Shown: positions 8,767 to 18,759 of the stretch, one piece after another
Layout of the letters: the number at the start of each line of letters is the position of its first letter
How positions within the stretch are numbered: position 1 is the stretch's first letter
Assembly (NCBI RefSeq): GCF_002776555.1
Contig: NZ_CP021497.1
Span: forward strand, 434,001 to 498,000
Source: Candidatus Legionella polyplacis
Lineage (GTDB): Bacteria; Pseudomonadota; Gammaproteobacteria; Legionellales; Legionellaceae
Reading direction: 5' to 3'
DNA: 64,000 nucleotides
The notes under the pieces: model-generated
What the model was told of the DNA's origin: nothing
Database searches by the model: none
What the model saw: the letters and a program-made list of their open reading frames with translations, nothing else
Position numbers and translations under genes: made by a program

Positions 8767-10239
8767 ATGTCAGATTTTAATGTGCAAGCAGAAGCTTTGA
8801 CTTTTGATGATGTGTTGCTGATTCCAGCATATTCAGATATTTTTCCAAAAGAGGTTATTTTAAAAACTCGATTAACGAATGAGTTATTTTTAAATATACC
8901 ATTTATTTCTGCTGCAATGGATACAGTTACAGAATCTAAATTGGCCATAGCATTAGCTCAAGAAGGGGGTATTGGAATAATTCATAGAAATATGAGTATT
9001 TATTCTCAATCTGAAGAGGTAAAAAAGGTAAAAAAATTTGAAAGTGGAATAGTACGAAATCCTATAGTTGTTAATTCAGATATTACAGTTAAAAAACTAT
9101 TAGAAGTAATGGATAAATATAATGTTTCAGGTTTTCCTGTAATTGAAAATGGTAAGTTAGTTGGAATCGTTACTAGTAGAGATATTCGTTTTGAAACTAA
9201 TTTATCATTATTAGTTCAGAATGTTATGACCCCTAAAGAACGATTAGTTACTGTTAATGAAAATGATAGTAGAGAAAAAATTATTGGTCTTTTACATAAA
9301 AATCGTATAGAGAAATTATTAGTAGTAAATAATTCTTTTGATTTATGTGGGTTAATTACTGTTAAAGATATACAAAATGCCAAGAGAAATCCTTTTTCTT
9401 GTAAGGATAATTCTGGACAATTATGTGTAGGTGCTGCTATTGGTGTCAATCTTAAAGATACTGAAGAGAGAGTTTGTTCCCTAGTGGATTCTGGAGCGGA
9501 TGTATTGGTTATAGATACAGCTCATGGTCATACAAAGAGAGTTGTAAATATTATAAGATGGATTAAAAAAAATTTTTCTGTACAAGTAGTTGGTGGTAAT
9601 ATTGTTACTCCTGAGGCTGCTGTTACTTTAGTAAAAGCAGGTGTTGATGCAGTGAAAGTTGGAATAGGTCCTGGATCAATTTGTACTACTCGTATTATTA
9701 CTGGAGTTGGAATGCCACAAATTACTGCTATATTAAATATTTTTAAAAAGTTGAAAGGAGAAGTTCCTATAATAGCTGATGGTGGAATCAGATATTCTGG
9801 TGATATATGTAAGGCTTTAGCTGCTGGAGCGGATTCAGTAATGTTAGGAGGAATATTTGCTGGAACTGAAGAATCTGCTGGTAATACTGAATTTTACAGA
9901 GGTAGAGCTTATAAAAGTTATAGGGGTATGGGTTCTTTAAGTGTTATGTCTGGAATTATGGGGTGTTCTGATCGTTATTTTTTGGATGATGAAAAAAATT
10001 TGGATGATATAGTTCCTGAAGGAATTGAAGGTAGAGTTCCTTATAAAGGTATGTTGCATTCTGTTGTTAGGCAATTAATAGGTGGATTAAAATCTTGTAT
10101 GGGATATTTAGGTTGTATAAATATAAAGATGTTACATAAAAAATCAAAATTTGTTAAAATTACTAATTCAGGAATGAGAGAATCACATGTTCATGATGTT
10201 AATATAGTTAAACAAGCTCCAAATTACCAAATTGATTAA
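8767..10239 (+). CDS. guaB: Inosine-5'-monophosphate dehydrogenase
   Basis: Oxidises IMP to XMP with NAD+, the first committed step to GMP. The barrel begins with LTFDDVLLIPAYSD, and two CBS domains are inserted at about residues 90-205. The catalytic-cysteine loop is GPGSICTTRI and the flap carries the YRGMGS segment. The frame is open back to a GTG at 8740, but the ATG at 8767 is preferred because AAGAAGGAAAAAGG lies just upstream and homology starts with the next residues. It is followed five bases later by guaA and then tadA, so the three form one transcription unit. Catalytic residues look complete. Confidence 0.96.
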   Translation: MSDFNVQAEALTFDDVLLIPAYSDIFPKEVILKTRLTNELFLNIPFISAAMDTVTESKLAIALAQEGGIGIIHRNMSIYSQSEEVKKVKKFESGIVRNPIVVNSDITVKKLLEVMDKYNVSGFPVIENGKLVGIVTSRDIRFETNLSLLVQNVMTPKERLVTVNENDSREKIIGLLHKNRIEKLLVVNNSFDLCGLITVKDIQNAKRNPFSCKDNSGQLCVGAAIGVNLKDTEERVCSLVDSGADVLVIDTAHGHTKRVVNIIRWIKKNFSVQVVGGNIVTPEAAVTLVKAGVDAVKVGIGPGSICTTRIITGVGMPQITAILNIFKKLKGEVPIIADGGIRYSGDICKALAAGADSVMLGGIFAGTEESAGNTEFYRGRAYKSYRGMGSLSVMSGIMGCSDRYFLDDEKNLDDIVPEGIEGRVPYKGMLHSVVRQLIGGLKSCMGYLGCINIKMLHKKSKFVKITNSGMRESHVHDVNIVKQAPNYQID

Positions 10240-10244
10240 ATTTT

Positions 10245-11831
10245 ATGTTAAAAATTAAAAGAAGAAATTCTATAGTAGTTTTTGATTTTGGTTCACAGTA
10301 TACAAGATTAATTGTTAAGAGAATTCGTGAAATGGGAGTTGTGTGTAATATTTGTTTATATAATGTAGATATTGATTTTTTAAAAAGTTTATCTCCTTGT
10401 GGAATTATTTTGTCAGGAGGTCCGTATTCTGTAAATTCTACATCATATATTAAAGTTCCTAAATATTTATTTAATTTAGAAGTACCTATATTAGGTATTT
10501 GTTATGGAATGCAAATTATGGTTGCACAATTAGGTGGAAAGATTTGTTCTGTGAATAAATTTGAATCTGGTCATACAGAAGTATTTTTGTTTAAAAACAA
10601 TAATAGTTTGTTAAAAGATATTTATGATAGAAAAAATAGTGAAAATATTAGAGTTTTGGATGTTTGGATGAGTCATAAAGATCATATTATTACTTTACCA
10701 AAGAATTTTGACGTTATTTGTAGTACAAATAATGGAGTAATTGCTGGTATAGCAAATGAAAAAAAATTTTGGTATGGATTGCAATTTCATCCTGAGGTTA
10801 CACAAACTTTACAAGGAGTAAAGATTTTAGAAAGGTTTGTTATTGATATTTGTAGTGCAGATGTTTTTTTTATGAAAACAAATATTATAGATAAGATTAT
10901 TTTTGATATTAAAGATAAGGTTAAAAATGATAAAGTACTGTTAGCTGTGTCTGGTGGTTTAGATTCTATGGTAGTAGCTAAATTACTTTTTATGGCAATA
11001 AAAAATAATTTAATTTGTATATTTATTGATACTGGATTATTAGATTATAATTTTATTCGAAGAATAATAGATGATTTTATGAAAGATACTGGGATAAATA
11101 TTATTAAAATAAATGCTGAAGATAAATTTTTAGATGCTTTAAGTGGGATTGTTTCTCCAGAAAAAAAAAGGGAAATTATAGGTTCTGTTTTTGCTGAAAT
11201 ATTTGTTGATAGTGCAAAAAGATTTTCTGATATTAATTGGTTAGCTCAAGGTACTATTTGTTCTGATGTTATTGAATCGTCATTAATTAATGATTTTAGC
11301 GATTTTTCTTTTAAAATTAAAACACATCATAATGTTGGTGGATTACCTAATGATTTTAGGTTAAATTTAATAGAGCCTATTAGAGATTTATTTAAGGATG
11401 AAGTGAAAGATATAGCTTTAAAATTAGGATTATCTTGTGATATAGTTTATAAACATCCTTTTCCAGGTCCTGGATTTGGAATTCGTATTATAGGAGAAGT
11501 TAAAAAAAGATATATTAATATTTTAAAAAAATCTGATGAGATTTATATTGAAGAATTAAAAAGATACGATCTTTATCGTACAGTGGATCAAGCGTTTTCT
11601 ATTTTTCTTCCAATTAAGACTGTTGGTGTTATTGGAGATAATAGATTATATGAGTATGTTATTTGTTTAAGAGCTATAAAGAGTATGGATTTTATGACAG
11701 CTAGAATTGTAAAGTTACCTTGGGATTTTTTAGAAAATGTTTCTAATAAAATTATTAATGAAGTTGAAGAAGTATCTAGAGTGGTTTATGATATTTCTGG
11801 AAAACCTCCATCAACTATAGAATGGGAATAG
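10245..11831 (+). CDS. guaA: GMP synthase (glutamine-hydrolysing)
   Basis: Converts XMP to GMP using glutamine and ATP. The class I glutamine amidotransferase domain (about residues 10-200) has the nucleophile cysteine in GICYGMQIMV and the histidine-glutamate pair in FHPEVTQT. The ATP-pyrophosphatase P-loop is LLAVSGGLDSMVVA, and the dimerisation domain ends with the typical SKPPSTIEWE-like tail, here SGKPPSTIEWE. Length is 528, normal for the family. It sits five bases after guaB, and its last ten bases overlap tadA. Keeping both guaB and guaA means the cell can make GMP from IMP itself; purB elsewhere in this window supports purine conversion. Confidence 0.97.
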   Translation: MLKIKRRNSIVVFDFGSQYTRLIVKRIREMGVVCNICLYNVDIDFLKSLSPCGIILSGGPYSVNSTSYIKVPKYLFNLEVPILGICYGMQIMVAQLGGKICSVNKFESGHTEVFLFKNNNSLLKDIYDRKNSENIRVLDVWMSHKDHIITLPKNFDVICSTNNGVIAGIANEKKFWYGLQFHPEVTQTLQGVKILERFVIDICSADVFFMKTNIIDKIIFDIKDKVKNDKVLLAVSGGLDSMVVAKLLFMAIKNNLICIFIDTGLLDYNFIRRIIDDFMKDTGINIIKINAEDKFLDALSGIVSPEKKREIIGSVFAEIFVDSAKRFSDINWLAQGTICSDVIESSLINDFSDFSFKIKTHHNVGGLPNDFRLNLIEPIRDLFKDEVKDIALKLGLSCDIVYKHPFPGPGFGIRIIGEVKKRYINILKKSDEIYIEELKRYDLYRTVDQAFSIFLPIKTVGVIGDNRLYEYVICLRAIKSMDFMTARIVKLPWDFLENVSNKIINEVEEVSRVVYDISGKPPSTIEWE

Positions 11832-12295
11832 TGTATCGTACAAGTGATCTTTTTTGGATGAAGAAAGCATATAATTTTGCATTGATTGCAAAAGATGAGG
11901 GTGAAGTTCCAGTTGGCTCTGTAATAACTACATCAGAACAAACATTGGTTGGTTATGGTTGGAATCAAGTTTTACAGAAGTGTGATCCTTGTGCACATGC
12001 TGAAATAAATGCAATTCGTTTAGCTGCTTTAAATTTAAAAAAATTTAAGTTATTGGATACTATGATTTATTCTACTTTAGAACCTTGTTATATGTGTGCT
12101 GGAGCAATAATTCAATCTCGAATAGGAAGAATAATTTTTTCATTAAGAAATATTAGAAATGGTGCTTGTGGTTCAATATGTAATTTATTCAATAATAATT
12201 TATTAAATTATAGAGTAAAAATTGATGAGGGGATTTTAGAGTCAGAATGTTCAAAGTTGTTAGATGATTTTTTTGATAAATGTAGAAAATCATAA
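11822..12295 (+). CDS. tadA: tRNA-specific adenosine deaminase
   Basis: Deaminates adenosine 34 to inosine in the anticodon of tRNA-Arg(ACG), needed to read CGC and CGA-type codons. The zinc-binding deaminase motif is complete: CAHAE near residue 60 with the catalytic glutamate, and PCYMCAGAI about 30 residues later. Length is 157 residues, usual for TadA. The start ATG overlaps the end of guaA by ten bases, implying coupled translation. Beside guaBA it looks like a guanine deaminase at first sight, but the EVPVGSVI opening and PCYMC signature are those of TadA. Confidence 0.93.
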   Translation: MGIVYRTSDLFWMKKAYNFALIAKDEGEVPVGSVITTSEQTLVGYGWNQVLQKCDPCAHAEINAIRLAALNLKKFKLLDTMIYSTLEPCYMCAGAIIQSRIGRIIFSLRNIRNGACGSICNLFNNNLLNYRVKIDEGILESECSKLLDDFFDKCRKS

Positions 12296-12370
12296 TCTAA
12301 TATAAATTAGAAAAATATTAATCTTTAAAGTTTATATTAATTTACTATTTTATGAAATAATAATAAATTT

Positions 12371-13186
12371 TTAAATAAAATCTATTGATTTATCAATAGT
12401 GTTATAATATTTTTTTATGATTTCTTTTTCTTTTTTTCGTAAGGTTAAAATTTCAAATCCATTATCAGTTACTAAAATTGTATGTTCCCATTGAGCTGAT
12501 AAACTATTATCTTTTGTTACAACAGTCCATTGGTCTTTAAGTATTTTTGTATCAGGTTTTCCTGCATTAATCATTGGTTCTATTGTAAAAGTCATTCCTT
12601 TTTTTAATATTTCTTTTGTTCCTGGTACTCCATAATGTAAGATTTGAGGTTGTTCATGAAAATATTTTCCAATTCCATGACCGCAGTATTCTTTCACAAT
12701 GGAATATTGATATTTTTCAGCATGTTTTTGTATTGCGTATCCTATATTTCCTAAATGTACATTAGGTTTAACTTGACAGATACCAATTAATAGGCATTCA
12801 TATGAAGTTTGTACAATATTTTTTGCTTTTTCGGAAGTTGTACCTATTAAAAACATTTTACTGGTATCAGCGTGATATCCATTTTTAATAATAGCAATAT
12901 CAATATTAATAATATCTCCATTTTTTAATACTTTATTGTTTGGTATTCCGTGACATACAACATTATTTATAGATGTACAAATAGATTTTGGAAATCCAAA
13001 ATATCCCAATGGAGCTGGAATAGCTTTTTGTGTATTTACTATATAATTATGACATAAATTGTTAATTTCATTTGTGGTTACTCCTTCTTTTATGTATGGT
13101 TCTATCATGTCTAATACGGAAGCTGCTATTTTTCCAGCAATTCGCATTTTTTGAATTTCTTGATTATTTTTGATATTTATTTTCAT
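12371..13186 (-). CDS. map: Type I methionine aminopeptidase
   Basis: Removes the initiator methionine from nascent proteins in the cytoplasm. The pita-bread fold is recognisable from INIDIAIIKNGYHADTSKMF, with the two metal-binding aspartates, the metal-ligand histidine in CGHGIGKYFHEQP, and the glutamates in FTIEPMIN and QWEHTILV. Length is 271, close to E. coli Map. It is divergent from rpsB, the classical gammaproteobacterial arrangement. Start ATG follows an AAAGGAAA ribosome site. All five metal ligands appear present. Confidence 0.96.
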   Translation of the reverse strand: MKINIKNNQEIQKMRIAGKIAASVLDMIEPYIKEGVTTNEINNLCHNYIVNTQKAIPAPLGYFGFPKSICTSINNVVCHGIPNNKVLKNGDIINIDIAIIKNGYHADTSKMFLIGTTSEKAKNIVQTSYECLLIGICQVKPNVHLGNIGYAIQKHAEKYQYSIVKEYCGHGIGKYFHEQPQILHYGVPGTKEILKKGMTFTIEPMINAGKPDTKILKDQWTVVTKDNSLSAQWEHTILVTDNGFEILTLRKKEKEIIKKYYNTIDKSIDFI

Positions 13187-13494
13187 TAATATAATTTCCT
13201 TTAGTAATAAAATATATATTTTACATTTTATAATATTAAAATATGTATAATAGTAGAATTTATTTTAAAAATATAATTTTTTTAAAAAAAAATATTAAGT
13301 TTATTGTTTAATTTTTAAAATTTAATATTAAATTTTATATTCTGTTATGAAAAATGATAATATTATTAGTAAAATATAAGTTGAGATTTATTTTTTTTAT
13401 CAGGTAAAGAAAAATTTATATTTGTTTTTGTTAAATAAGTGTATGAAATATTTTTAATAAATTTTAGTTTAATTTTTATTTTATAAGGAGAAAT
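13187..13494. promoter_or_regulatory. Divergent map/rpsB intergenic region
   Basis: About 308 bases between divergent genes, so it must hold promoters for both. A TATAAT hexamer lies at 13246-13251 on the + strand, but the nearest TTTACA is 20 bases upstream, too far for a confident call. In gammaproteobacteria the rpsB leader often binds S2 for feedback control; I could not see a convincing conserved leader structure here. A ribosome site AAGGAGAAA precedes the rpsB ATG. Confidence 0.4.
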
Positions 13495-14232
13495 ATGAAT
13501 TTAGGTATACGTGAATTATTAGAAGCTGGAGTACATTTTGGACATCGTACTAGATTTTGGAATCCAAAAATGTCTCCTTATATTTTTGGATCTAAAGATA
13601 AAATTCATATAATTAATTTAGAAAAGACTTTAATTAAATTAAAAGAAGCTGCGAATTATGTTAGTACATTAGTGATGCATAAAGCAAAAATTCTTTATGT
13701 AGGAACAAAAAGAGCAGCTCAAAAAAGTATTTTTGAAAATGCAAATCGATGTAAAATGCCTTACGTTAATCATAGATGGTTGGGTGGCATGTTAACTAAT
13801 TGGAAAACAGTTCGACAATCTATATTTAGATTAAAAGAGTTAAGAGAAATGAGGAGTAAAGGTATTTTAGATACAATGATTAAAAAAGAAGCTTTAATTT
13901 TATTAAGAGAGTTTAATAAATTAGATAGAAGTTTAGGTGGAATTGAGAATATGGAAAGCTTGCCAGATGCTATTTTTATAATAGATATTGGTTTCGAGCA
14001 TATTGCAGTTAAAGAAGCATGTCGTTTAAAAATACCTATAATAGGAGTGGTAGATACAAATAATAATCCTGATTATGTCAATTATATTATTCCTGGAAAT
14101 GATGATTCTATGAAAGCCATTGATATTTATGTTAGTTTTATTACTAATGCTATTGTTTCTGAACAAAAGAAAAATTTTGTGGAGAAAGATAAATCTAATT
14201 CTTCGTTATTATTATCAAATTCTAGAAAATAA
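13495..14232 (+). CDS. rpsB: 30S ribosomal protein S2
   Basis: S2 is a late-assembly protein of the small subunit that helps bind S1. The family opening LLEAGVHFGHRTRFWNPKM is at residues 8-26, with HIINLEKT, YVGTKRAAQ, the NHRWLGGMLTNWKT stretch, and the PDAIFIIDIG and VDTNNNPD motifs further on. The 245-residue length is normal. It heads rpsB-tsf-pyrH-frr, which is usually co-transcribed in part. The start ATG is preceded by AAGGAG. Confidence 0.97.
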   Translation: MNLGIRELLEAGVHFGHRTRFWNPKMSPYIFGSKDKIHIINLEKTLIKLKEAANYVSTLVMHKAKILYVGTKRAAQKSIFENANRCKMPYVNHRWLGGMLTNWKTVRQSIFRLKELREMRSKGILDTMIKKEALILLREFNKLDRSLGGIENMESLPDAIFIIDIGFEHIAVKEACRLKIPIIGVVDTNNNPDYVNYIIPGNDDSMKAIDIYVSFITNAIVSEQKKNFVEKDKSNSSLLLSNSRK

Positions 14233-14310
14233 CATTTAAGTGTTATATATAACATTATTAATCATAAAGTTTGATATTTTTATTTTTATTTTAAAGTATT
14301 TGGAGGTTTT

Positions 14311-15165
14311 ATGGATTTAGATCATGTTAATTTGGTTAAAAAATTGAGGGAATATACAGGAATTAGTATAATGGAATGTAAAAAGTTTCTTATAGAATCT
14401 AAATGGGATTTTAAAAAAGCTATAAATAATATTTATAAGTATAGTGAAAATAAAGTTATTAATAAATCTATAAAAAAAACTAAGGAAGGTGTTATTGTTA
14501 TTAGTAGATCAGAAGATTGTAAAAGTGCAGTAATATTGGAAGTTAATTCTGAAACTGATTTTGTAATAAGAAATGCTTATTTTATGCATTTTGTTATGAA
14601 GGTTGCAGATACAGCGTTATTTATTCCAAAAGTATTTAGTGTAATGGATTTAAACAGTGAAAATTTATTAGGTGAATCTATAACAGTGGAGCAAGGTAAA
14701 AAAAATCTTATTTTAAAATTAGGAGAAAATATTGAGTTAAATCGTTTGAATAAGATTGTATGTAAGAGTTCTGATCATAGAATTGGATATTATTTACATG
14801 GTTTTCGTATTGGTGTTTTAGTTCATTTAAATGGTGGAGATGATTTGATAGCCAAAAATATAGCTATGCATATAGCAGCATGTAATCCTATGGTAATTAG
14901 TAAAGATCAGTTTTCTGTTAAAATGATTTCTAAAAAACGTAAGTTGTTTTTAGAACAATCTAAAAAACATGATAAAAATAAATCGGATGATATATATAAT
15001 AAAATAGTTAGTGGAAAGCTTAATAAGTTTATTAGGGATAATTCGTTATTAGAACAAGTTTATATAAAAGATAATAATTTAAAAGTTAATGATTATTTAA
15101 GGGAAAATCATGTTACTGTATTATCTTTTATAAGATTTGAAGTTGGAAATTATGGATTTATGTAA
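14311..15165 (+). CDS. tsf: Translation elongation factor Ts
   Basis: Guanine nucleotide exchange factor for EF-Tu. The N-terminal UBA-like domain reads LVKKLREYTGISIMECKKF, and the core domain includes VILEVNSETDFVIRN, the EF-Tu contact region normally VNCETDFVAxN. Length is 284, the usual size. It follows rpsB with a 78-base gap and carries its own TGGAGG ribosome site. The C-terminal coiled part is rather diverged, with VNDYLRENHVTVLSFIRFEV as the last conserved segment. Confidence 0.96.
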   Translation: MDLDHVNLVKKLREYTGISIMECKKFLIESKWDFKKAINNIYKYSENKVINKSIKKTKEGVIVISRSEDCKSAVILEVNSETDFVIRNAYFMHFVMKVADTALFIPKVFSVMDLNSENLLGESITVEQGKKNLILKLGENIELNRLNKIVCKSSDHRIGYYLHGFRIGVLVHLNGGDDLIAKNIAMHIAACNPMVISKDQFSVKMISKKRKLFLEQSKKHDKNKSDDIYNKIVSGKLNKFIRDNSLLEQVYIKDNNLKVNDYLRENHVTVLSFIRFEVGNYGFM

Positions 15166-15227
15166 ATTTTAATTTTAGATGATTTAGAATAAATTTATTT
15201 CTATTTTAGGAGTTTTATATTTAATTG

Positions 15228-15962
15228 ATGGTGATAAAAAAAAATTATGTGCTCAAATATAAAAGAGTTTTATTAAAGTATAGCGGAAAAGCATTATTAG
15301 GTAAGAATAGTTTTGGTATAGATTTCAATGCGGTTAATTTTATAAGAGATTCTGTTGTAGGTTTAATTAATATGGGAATTGAAGTTGGTTTAATGATGGG
15401 TGGAGGAAATTTTTTTAGAGGATCAGAATTGAGTTGCATTGGTTTTGATCGTATTACAGGAGATCATATTGGTATGCTATCTACTGTATTAAATGCATTA
15501 GCTATTCATGGGTCTTTTAAGAAGATTAATGTTCCTTCTTTTTTAATGTCATCTATACCTATTATGGGTATAACTAATTTTTATGATCAAAATCAAGCAA
15601 TTAATTATTTAAATAAAAAATATGTTGTAATTTTTACGGCAGGGCTTGGCAATCCATTTTTTACTACAGATTCTGCTGCATGTTTAAGGGCTATTGAAGT
15701 TAATGCCGATATAATGTTGAAAGCAACAATTGTTGATGGAATTTATTCAGATGATCCTATAAAAAATTCAGAGGCTGTTTTTTATAAATTTTTAACATAT
15801 GATAAGATCTTAAAAGATAAATTAAAAATTATGGACACTACTGCTATTTACTTATGTCAAAAATATGATATGCCTTTTCAGGTTTTTAAATTTTCAGATT
15901 TTGATATTTTAAAAAAAATTGTACTTGGAGAGCAAGTTGGTACCATCGTAAGTGGTGATTAA
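15228..15962 (+). CDS. pyrH: Uridylate kinase
   Basis: Phosphorylates UMP to UDP and is specific to bacteria. The amino acid kinase fold begins with KRVLLKYSGKALLG and continues with MGGGNFFRG, the UMP-binding GDHIGMLSTVLNALA segment, FTAGLGNPFFTTDSAA, and VDGIYSDDP. The frame is open from a TTG at 15225; I use the ATG at 15228. A TAGGAG site lies at 15207-15212, somewhat far from either. Length about 244, normal. Three bases separate it from frr. Confidence 0.95.
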   Translation: MVIKKNYVLKYKRVLLKYSGKALLGKNSFGIDFNAVNFIRDSVVGLINMGIEVGLMMGGGNFFRGSELSCIGFDRITGDHIGMLSTVLNALAIHGSFKKINVPSFLMSSIPIMGITNFYDQNQAINYLNKKYVVIFTAGLGNPFFTTDSAACLRAIEVNADIMLKATIVDGIYSDDPIKNSEAVFYKFLTYDKILKDKLKIMDTTAIYLCQKYDMPFQVFKFSDFDILKKIVLGEQVGTIVSGD

Positions 15963-15965
15963 AAT

Positions 15966-16535
15966 ATGATTATCAATAATATTAAGTCTGATATTATTTG
16001 TAAAATGAATAGAATTTTAATTTCTATGCAAGATAGTTTAAAAAAGAATACAATGATTCGTATCAATAGTACTTTATTAAGTAATATTGTTGTTAATTAT
16101 AATTGTAATAAATTCTTTTTAAAAAAGATTGCTAATATCAGTATTTTAGATTTTAGAACGTTAATTGTGAAGCCTTGGGATAAAAGTTTAGTTAATTTTA
16201 TTAAAAAATCTATTTTAGATTCCAATTTAGAATTATCTGTAATTGTAAAAAATGGAGATATTTATGTTTATAGTCCATTGTTAACTGAAGAAAGAAGAAA
16301 AAAGATAATGATTCATATAAAATCAATAGGAGAGGAGGCAAAAATTTCTATTAGGAATGTTCGTCGTGATATAAATAATTTTTGTAAAACATTAAGTAAA
16401 TTAAAGAAAATTTCTAAGGATGAGGAACGTTGTTTAGTTAAAAATGTTGTTCAAAAGTTTACTGATTTATATGTATCTAAAGTTAATAAATTAGTTGAAG
16501 ACAAAAAGAACGAGATTTTAGCTTTTAGAAAGTAA
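15966..16535 (+). CDS. frr: Ribosome recycling factor
   Basis: With EF-G it splits the post-termination ribosome. The three-helix bundle and beta domain are visible: the family's L-x-VKPWDKS motif is TLIVKPWDKSLVNFIKKSI near 65-83, followed by the PLLTEERRKK motif and the conserved ISIRNVRRDINNF. The protein is 189 residues, near the standard 185. Its start is three bases after the pyrH stop, so it is the last gene of rpsB-tsf-pyrH-frr. Confidence 0.96.
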   Translation: MIINNIKSDIICKMNRILISMQDSLKKNTMIRINSTLLSNIVVNYNCNKFFLKKIANISILDFRTLIVKPWDKSLVNFIKKSILDSNLELSVIVKNGDIYVYSPLLTEERRKKIMIHIKSIGEEAKISIRNVRRDINNFCKTLSKLKKISKDEERCLVKNVVQKFTDLYVSKVNKLVEDKKNEILAFRK

Positions 16536-16606
16536 AATTTTTATTTTTATATCTTATTTGTTTATGGGTTAATTTTTTAAAACTTTGTTTAGATTATTTA
16601 CCTTTA

Positions 16607-16679
<73 letters not shown>

Positions 16680-16806
16680 GAAAAATACAATAGTATAGGA
16701 TACTATTTTATATAAATTAATGAAGAAAGTATATATTTTTTTAGTTAATTTAAAATACAATAAAAAGTATTGATAAAATATTTTATTTTAAAGTAAAAAA
16801 TTGAGG

Positions 16807-18690
16807 TTAAATTTTATCATTTTCAAGAAAACTACGTAATTTTTCTGATCTAGATGGATGTCTTAATTTTCGTAAGGCTTTTGCTTCTATTTGTCTAATG
16901 CGTTCTCTTGTAACTTCAAATTGTTTTCCAACCTCTTCTAAAGTATGGTCTGTATTCATTTCTATACCAAATCTCATTTTTAATACTTTAGATTCTCTAG
17001 GAGTTAAAGTAGATAATATATTTATTGTGGCTTCTCTTAATCCATCTATTGTAGCTTTATCTGATGGAGATTCTATATTATTATCTACTATAAAATCTCC
17101 TAGATGTGATTCCTCATCGTCTCCTATTGGAGTTTCCATAGAAATTGGTTCTTTTGCTATTTTTAGTATTTTTCGTATTTTTTCTTCATTTATATCCATT
17201 TTTTTTGATAATTCTTCTGGTGTAGCTTCTTTTCCTGTTTCTTGAAGAATTTGTCTAGATATTCTATTAAGTTTATTTATTGTTTCTATCATGTGTACGG
17301 GAATTCGTATAGTTCTGGCTTGATCAGCTATAGATCTAGTAATTGCTTGTCTAATCCACCATGTAGCGTATGTAGAAAATTTATAACCTCTTCTATACTC
17401 AAATTTATCTACAGCCTTCATCAAACCTATATTTCCTTCTTGAATTAAATCTAAAAATTGTAAACCTCTGTTAGTATATTTTTTAGCAATAGAAATTACT
17501 AAACGTAAATTTGCTTCTACCATTTCTTTTTTAGCTTTTTTTGCTTTAGTTTCACCTAATGAAATTTTATTATTTATGTCTTTTATTTCGTTAATTGTAA
17601 GTCCATGTAATTTTTCAAGATTAATTAAATGATTTTGAAGAAATTTTATTTTTTCACTGTATTTTGATATTAATTTTAAATCTAATTTTTTAGAATGTGT
17701 GTTTATTAATGTATTAATCCAAGTTAAGTTTGTTTCTTCACCTAAAAAAGTATTTATAAATATTTTTTTAGGTATTTTTGCTTTATAAATACATAAGTGC
17801 ATGATGTTTTTTTCATATTTTTTAATATTGTTTTTAAGTTTTTTAAAATATTGTGTTAAACGATCTACTTGTCTTGTTGTTAGTTTAAATTTTAGGAACC
17901 AATTTGACATTGTTTTTATTGAAGATAGAGATTTTTTAGATGTATTTCCGTATTTTTTCAGTGTTTTTATTACATGATTAAATTTTTTTCTCAGTTTATT
18001 AAAATATATTTTAGCTTGTTTAGGATTTAATTCTTCTTCCTCTTCTGAATTAATATTATTTTTTACATTATTGTTTTCTGTTGTTTCTTCAGGATTTTGT
18101 ATTAGAATAAGATCGTTTTGAGGTATGTTATCTATAACTATTTTTTTTATATTAGTGATATTTGATTCTTTTGTTGTTTTTGTATCTAAAAAACCATTTA
18201 TAAGATCATTTAATTTTATTTCTTCAGATAGAACTTTATCATAATCTATTAATAGTAGTTCTATTGTTTTAGGATAATTTGCTAGTGATTTTAAAATTTG
18301 ATTTATTCCATCTTCAATTCGTTTGGCTATTTCAATTTCTCCTTGCCGTGTTAATAATTCTACACTTCCCATTTCTCTCATATACATTCTAATTGGATCT
18401 GTTGTTCTTCCTGTTTCTGTATCAACTGATGCAATAGCGGCTGCTACTTCTTCTACATCTTCTGGTATTTCTTCTGTTGTTCCTAGTAAAGCAAGTTCAT
18501 TTTCATTTGGAGATATTTCAAAAACTTTGATATTCATTGATTCTAGCATGTTTATGATGACATCAAAGTGTTCTGGGTCAATAATATTTGGTAGAAAATC
18601 ATTAATTTGAGAATAAGTAAGATAATTTTGTTCTTTTCCTAATTTAATTACTTTAGTGATTTGAGAATGTTGTTCTTGGTCATTTTTCAT
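16807..18690 (-). CDS. rpoD: RNA polymerase primary sigma factor (sigma-70)
   Basis: Directs RNA polymerase to housekeeping promoters. In order it has region 1.1 (residues 1-80), region 1.2 with [20 protein letters not shown] near 99, a long lysine-rich non-conserved region, and region 2 including [19 protein letters not shown] and [15 protein letters not shown]. Region 3 follows, then region 4 with the helix-turn-helix [20 protein letters not shown] near the C-terminus. At 627 residues it is full length. It forms the macromolecular synthesis operon rpsU-dnaG-rpoD, with tRNA-Ile2 downstream. The promoter-reading residues look normal, so -35/-10 consensus searches here are reasonable. Confidence 0.97.
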   Translation of the reverse strand: MKNDQEQHSQITKVIKLGKEQNYLTYSQINDFLPNIIDPEHFDVIINMLESMNIKVFEISPNENELALLGTTEEIPEDVEEVAAAIASVDTETGRTTDPIRMYMREMGSVELLTRQGEIEIAKRIEDGINQILKSLANYPKTIELLLIDYDKVLSEEIKLNDLINGFLDTKTTKESNITNIKKIVIDNIPQNDLILIQNPEETTENNNVKNNINSEEEEELNPKQAKIYFNKLRKKFNHVIKTLKKYGNTSKKSLSSIKTMSNWFLKFKLTTRQVDRLTQYFKKLKNNIKKYEKNIMHLCIYKAKIPKKIFINTFLGEETNLTWINTLINTHSKKLDLKLISKYSEKIKFLQNHLINLEKLHGLTINEIKDINNKISLGETKAKKAKKEMVEANLRLVISIAKKYTNRGLQFLDLIQEGNIGLMKAVDKFEYRRGYKFSTYATWWIRQAITRSIADQARTIRIPVHMIETINKLNRISRQILQETGKEATPEELSKKMDINEEKIRKILKIAKEPISMETPIGDDEESHLGDFIVDNNIESPSDKATIDGLREATINILSTLTPRESKVLKMRFGIEMNTDHTLEEVGKQFEVTRERIRQIEAKALRKLRHPSRSEKLRSFLENDKI

Positions 18691-18759
18691 AATTTGAAGT
18701 ATTTTAATAAAATATCGTTTTTAGAATAAAAAAATAATTTGATTATAAACTAGTCGTAA